Shown: piece after piece, positions 59,570 to 64,000 of the stretch
Numbering within the stretch: position 1 is the stretch's first letter
Layout of the letters: the number at the start of each line of letters is the position of its first letter
Assembly (NCBI GenBank): GCA_016858145.1
Contig: JAEHOE010000017.1
Location: forward strand, 806,001 to 870,000
Direction: 5' to 3'
From: Edaphochlamys debaryana
Taxonomy: Eukaryota > Chlorophyta > Chlorophyceae > Chlamydomonadales
Length of the DNA: 64,000 bases
Position numbers and translations under genes: made by a program
Notes under the pieces: generated by a model
Database searches by the model: none
What the model saw: only the letters and a program-made list of their open reading frames with translations
Told to the model about the DNA's origin: nothing

Positions 59570-60433
59570 GGGCGTCTCGAACGGTCGCAGCGACGCTGCA
59601 CAAAACAGCAAGGACTTTCTTGTCACCCGACAGACATAGCTAGGAGCAAAGCGGCTACTCCCGTAAACTTTGACCGCTACGCACCCATTCGGACTCTGAT
59701 GCTCGCGCTAGCGGCGACTCGTCTTCTTTCAAGCTGTTATGTTGCCGCGGGTATGTGGTGTTGAGTTTGCGCAGGTGGGTCTGGTAAGTATGCTGCGCGG
59801 GCCAGCCGGGTCAAGGTCGGGTATATCATGCAGGCATGCGAACCCCCGGAAGATGGCGTTCTGGTTGTCTGTACAGTTTACCGCGGCCACTTCTATCACT
59901 TGCTTTGATTTGCAGCACACGAGCAACGAGCAGACTCGGGTGGCCGGTCGACGAGGTGTTGCAGAGACGGCTGCGTGCTGCCATTATTAGTTGCTCGTGG
60001 CAACGGCCTGAGTATCATTCGCACAGTGCAGGGAGGCTGAGCCGGGGACTGCGTGCACTTTGGCAGAACCGCTGGTGCACATGCGGGAAGGGGCATGTCC
60101 CGAGCCGAAAGGCGAAACCCGCAGACACGGGGTCAGCAGCAGTTAGGCTGCGAAACGGGTGGATGTTCTAGCTGAGTGGGGTGCACGGGGCATAGACGTC
60201 ACGGGCTCGGAGGCCGGCCGGGGTTTCTGCACACAGCCGGCACGCCCCACACCCTCCATTACACAGATGCTCTGCCGATGCCCCCATCATCGCAACAACA
60301 CTTTGCATTCCCCCCGCGCAACGCTAAGAGCCCCCTTGCCATCACGCACGCAAGCAGTTCCAAGACTAACGAGCCGCCACCGTTATTAACGAGCACGTGT
60401 CGCAGGCCGTTCTCGCGGCGCCGCGAGCCAGCG
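59570..60433. promoter_or_regulatory. Divergent promoter region, SF-assemblin / cysteine protease
   Basis: 864 bp between opposing start codons, with no exon evident. It must contain both 5' UTRs and probably both promoters; no specific motif is claimed. Confidence 0.5.
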
Positions 60434-63400
60434 ATGGGCCCCGCTGCGCGCACCAATGGCATTCTGGCCTTAGTAACTTGCTACCTGGTTGGGGCGTCGG
60501 CAAGGAGCCTCACAGTCAAGCGGGATGGTGAGTGCAACGATTGAACCGCTGCAGGTCTCGCGACCGCTGTCTATGTGGACCACGACGATAGCAACGCTGC
60601 AAGATTGCTGCCTCACAACGGCTTGCCTGTCGCCGCACTGAGTCGCGGACTCGGCATGCAACACCCGGCAACCGCGGGCGTCCCCCCTCCCCCGCCTTTC
60701 CCCCCCCCCCCGCAGTTCCCATGGTTGGGAGCGAAGACAAGCCGCCAGAGCCGCCAGTGTTCTCCGAGGTCTTCTACGCCACCTACAACTTCTCCATGCC
60801 CCACCTCTATCTCACCCAGCCCGACGGTCTAAAGTGAGCGGGGTCCACAAGCGCCGTGGGGTGGAGTTCCCTGGGTGGCAGCCACTGAGGCGTGGACGCC
60901 TCGCGGCGTGGCGCTGGGGGCCGGAGCCCAATAGCCTCACGGCCCCTCACCCGTACGGCTTGCGCTGCTTGCCGCGAGCCTCGTATTACTCCTCCAGTCC
61001 TCCTTGCACACATTATAACGCTCGGCCAGCTGCCGCATGGTGACCGTGCCCCACCGGCTGCAGTCCATGCTCCCGCCCAGAAGGCGAGCCCCACGTGGCA
61101 GCCCCCGTTGTCCGTGTCTTTGTGGGGGCTGTCCAGCAGTCTGAGCGGTGCCATTGATGATTGATCTGAGGCTGTGGTCAACCCCGCCCTCCCGGCAGCT
61201 ATGAGGTGTCGGTATGGTACGACGGACCCAACCAACGCCGCCGAGTGGAGTCGTACGGCGGCGAGGACACGTGCGTGACGGTTGGCGTGAGTTTGGGGCG
61301 GTCGGACTCACGTGAGGAGCGCACGCACGGAGGGGCGAGGGCGGCGGCAGGGGCACAAGCCGCGAGCTGGTCGGCCGGGCCGTGAGGGTTGGGGGTGCGG
61401 GTGTGAGTGCGCGGCTGGACACACGGCATCTGCCTCTGCAGCGGAACGCTACATGGGGGGAGGGAACCTGGGTCATGGAAGAACGAGGAGTGGAAATCGG
61501 GGGAGGCCCTGTGGCCTTCGGGATGCCTGGGACGAGGTCCGCGCCTCCGTGCCCCCTAAACGTCCCCATGCCGCCACCGGCCCAACCCCTGCAGGGAGTG
61601 GACTACACCCTCATCCCCCGCATCGACCGCCTCCACTGCGACGTGTGGGGCTCGCCGGGGCGGGAGATTTTCTCGGTGAGCCGTGGGTGGGGGCTCGGCG
61701 GAGGGGCACAGCGGCTACGGGGACGGGACCAGGAAGGGCAGGATGGACAGCCGAAGCAGCGGAAGCCAGTCTGCAGGGGCAGACGCACGGCCCGCACCCA
61801 ACACGTTCAAAGTGCCGCACTCGTTACGTCCTTTCCTCTCCTGCGACCCTGCTGCCCTCCCAGCCCCTGCCCGACATGTGGGCCTGGGAGTACGGCGGCC
61901 TGGTGGAGGTCAAGGGCCGCCAGGCCTACATCTGGCTGCGCTCCTTCAACGAGCACGGCAAGGTGCGTGCGTGCGGGCGGGCGGGCGCTGCCGGGCGCGT
62001 TCACATGCTCCGTACAAGCTCTTGGCCTGAGCGGCGGGCGTCCAAGGGCATGCGCATGCGTAACGCTTGAGGCTGCTGTATGTACCGTGTTCCCCTCGGC
62101 TCTCGCCTGTGTCCCCCCTCGCAGCTCTCTCAATACACCTTCTACGTTACGCCCGACAACGAGCCGCTGCGCCTGGTCATGATCGGGACAAACTACATTA
62201 GCGGCTCGCACGCCGACGAGTGAGGGAGGGGGTGGGGCCTGTGGCGCCTGGGGCGGGCCTGGGGCGGGCCTGGGGCTGGGCCTGGGGCTGGCACCGGTGG
62301 CGGGCTCACGGTGGCTGGGCTGGGACGGGGCTCTGGGGATCTCGACTTGGCCATGGTTGGTTAGCATGGATCTGAGTTTGAGCAACGACTTCCGTGCGCA
62401 TTGGGCGCCTTTCCTGCCTAGAGATACCTGTCCCTCCTCTTGGCCCCCCGTAGGTACATCTACGACTTCACTCACTTCGAGCCGTCGCTGCCCACCGGCA
62501 AGGCAGGTGGCGTGGGACCTGCTTGGCTGCTTAGCGCGGGCGGGCATCCGGTCTGACGGGTGGACTGGTGGACCGTCGGCGAGCGCCTAGCTGCTGTGTT
62601 CGGCTGCTGAACCCCTGTGCATTCCCGGGCACCCTCCTCTGGCCGCCCATCTTTTGTGGCACTCGCCTTAGCCTCTTATGCTTGCAATGGCTGTCGCGTC
62701 AACGCGCTCGCACAGCCGCCTTGCCATACTTGCCACCCCTGGCCCAGATCCCGGCTTGGCCCCTCTTCCCTCCCCGACATCCCCCCGACACCCGCCCGCA
62801 GGAGGCCAGAAAGCTGTTCGAGGTGCCCAACCTCTGCATTGCTGCATCGAGCGGGGCCGAGGGCGCAGGAGCTGCGCAGACGGACAGCGCCACGTCAGCA
62901 GCTGACGTGGGACGGCCGCACCCGAGGGCCATGCAGATGGGCGCGGCGCTGCCCCAGATCCAAGCGTACGACCGTGAGTCATGGCCTTCTGCCCCTCTTC
63001 CCTTGAAGCCGGAATGCACTGCCTACACGTGCTGCTTGCCCTCTCCCGCGCCCTTTCCATCCTCAAGTACGTCTCTCTCCAAACCATGCACACCTAGTTT
63101 TCACCCTCCCCCCCACCCTGTCCCGCCAGACTCCCACGCCTACGCCGCCTTCTCTCGGGCCACGGGGCGGCTGCATGACGGACATGCGGAGTACGACGCA
63201 CGCATGCGAAGGTTCCGTGAGGTGGCGGCGATGGTGCAGGTGCGTGATGAGCGGCCGCATCATGTGCAGACGTCACGGACTTTCCGTACTATATAGTCGT
63301 AGAAGGATCAGGCGGATGCATGGAAGACATTGGCGCCCCTTCTGCTCCTCCCCGCGCGCCTTGAGGGGGGAAGTGCACCGAGTGCTTCCTCGCGTGCCTT

Positions 63401-64000
63401 GCAGTGCTCAAAACAAAGCAGCACGTTTCAGCGCGGGGAGCCGTGCGCGGCACTGATGCGCCTCGCTCGGCCCCACCCTTCCCCCAACCCCACCCTTCCC
63501 CCACCCTTCCCCCAACCCCATGCAAATTCTCCCGCCCGCCCAGGCCCACAACGCTAACCCCGCCTCCTCCTCCCGCCTGCGGGTCAACGCCTGGGCCGAC
63601 TGGCACCGGGAGGAGTGGACGGCAACCATGCTGCCCAACAAGGTGCGCGGCCGGACCGTTGGCAGTTGGCCGTTGGCTGTTGGCCGAAGCCCTGACCTTC
63701 AGTATCAACAGTTGCGATGATGGGTGTCTCTCGCCTCCCACTGGGGTGCTGCCGAGTCTGAACTTGCGCCGCCCCACCGTTTGCCGCCTCACCCTGCCCT
63801 TGCCCTTCAGCGTCTGGCGCCTGCCCTCCTCCCCGAGCAAGCAACTGGCGAGGCTGGGAAGGACGTCCTTCTGTCTGAGGTAGGGCTTGGGATGCAGACC
63901 AAGGCCATACTACTGAGAGGCCAAGTAGAAAGCGCGCGAGCAATTTGTTAATGTCCTGACGGTCTTGCCCTCGCTCTTGTTGCAAATGCTGTGCTGTCAA
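60434..64000 (+). CDS. Papain-family cysteine protease, 26/29-kDa type (3' part off window)
   Basis: Exons in window: 60434-60527, 60716-60833, 61199-61286, 61595-61675, 61864-61962, 62125-62219, 62454-62502, 62802-62973, 63130-63239, 63544-63642, 63811-63879; 358 codons in frame. The start is the ATG at 60434 with a signal peptide (GILALVTCYLVGASA). The N-terminal domain matches the large propeptide region of insect 26/29-kDa proteases: YEVSVWYDGPNQRRRVESYG, DYTLIPRIDRLHCDVWG, EPLRLVMIGTNYISGSHADE, YIYDFTHFEPSLP. An I29-type inhibitor prodomain follows (AFSRATGRLHDGHAEYDARM with RRF, then AHNAN and RLRVNAWADWHREEW). The C1A catalytic domain (Cys, His, Asn) should lie beyond 64000 and is inferred. 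Expected location: secreted or vacuolar/lysosomal. Intron 62503-62801 appears to use a GC donor (AAG then GCAGGT); the conserved frame requires it. Confidence 0.85.

Noticed and set aside
61440..61475. Extra exon in the protease gene after a good CTGCAG acceptor
   Set aside because: Including it breaks the homology between YGGEDTCVTVG and DYTLIPRIDRL; direct joining matches the family better.

Overview
The window is nuclear DNA from a volvocine green alga (Chlamydomonas, Volvox and relatives). The evidence is a GC-rich genome, genes broken into many short exons with GT-AG introns, pherophorin and other hydroxyproline-rich wall proteins, flagellar and basal-body proteins (CFAP91, SF-assemblin), a selenoprotein, and TGTAA-type polyadenylation signals. 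I cannot name the species. Gene models were built by hand: exon boundaries were chosen from splice sites and homology, and in every model the exon phases add up to an open reading frame.

Layout. 1-3672 (-): single-pass membrane protein with an unrecognised ectodomain, running off the left edge. 6153-11776 (-): bromodomain protein with a beta-rich block and a very long Gln/Gly-rich tail. 14515-16782 (-): AP-4 adaptor sigma subunit. 17379-19957 (+): PI31 proteasome regulator. 21606-25228 (+): SLC35C2/TPT-type transporter. 27301-31570 (-): RAP-domain, probably organellar, RNA-binding protein. 33600-36444 (+): classical pherophorin with a polyproline rod. 37741-43215 (+): CFAP91 with four IQ motifs and a Glu/Ala-rich tail. 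45054-45792 (-): SelM/Sep15-family selenoprotein with an in-frame TGA. 47378-55224 (-): 18-exon hydroxyproline-rich glycoprotein with alternating rods and Cys-containing modules. 57079-59569 (-): SF-assemblin. 60434 to the right edge (+): papain-type cysteine protease of the 26/29-kDa class; only the N-terminal domain and prodomain lie inside.

The genes share no operon-like logic. Two are extracellular-matrix proteins, two are cilium/basal-body proteins and two act in the secretory system (AP-4, nucleotide-sugar type transporter). AP4S1 and PI31 are head-to-head, as are SF-assemblin and the protease, so each pair may share a promoter region.

Repeats. A ~450-bp element occurs twice, once between genes (12286-12742) and once inside AP4S1 intron 3 (15273-15721). 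A ~70-bp dispersed repeat occurs at 26757 and 37206. There is a perfect 54-bp tandem duplication at 32705, a 17-bp minisatellite at 50612 and an imperfect ~137-bp-period repeat at 20863. I saw no tRNA, rRNA, CRISPR array or intact transposase. The most notable items are the recoded TGA with a candidate SECIS, the multi-rod glycoprotein, the bromodomain protein and the repeat-invaded AP4S1 intron.
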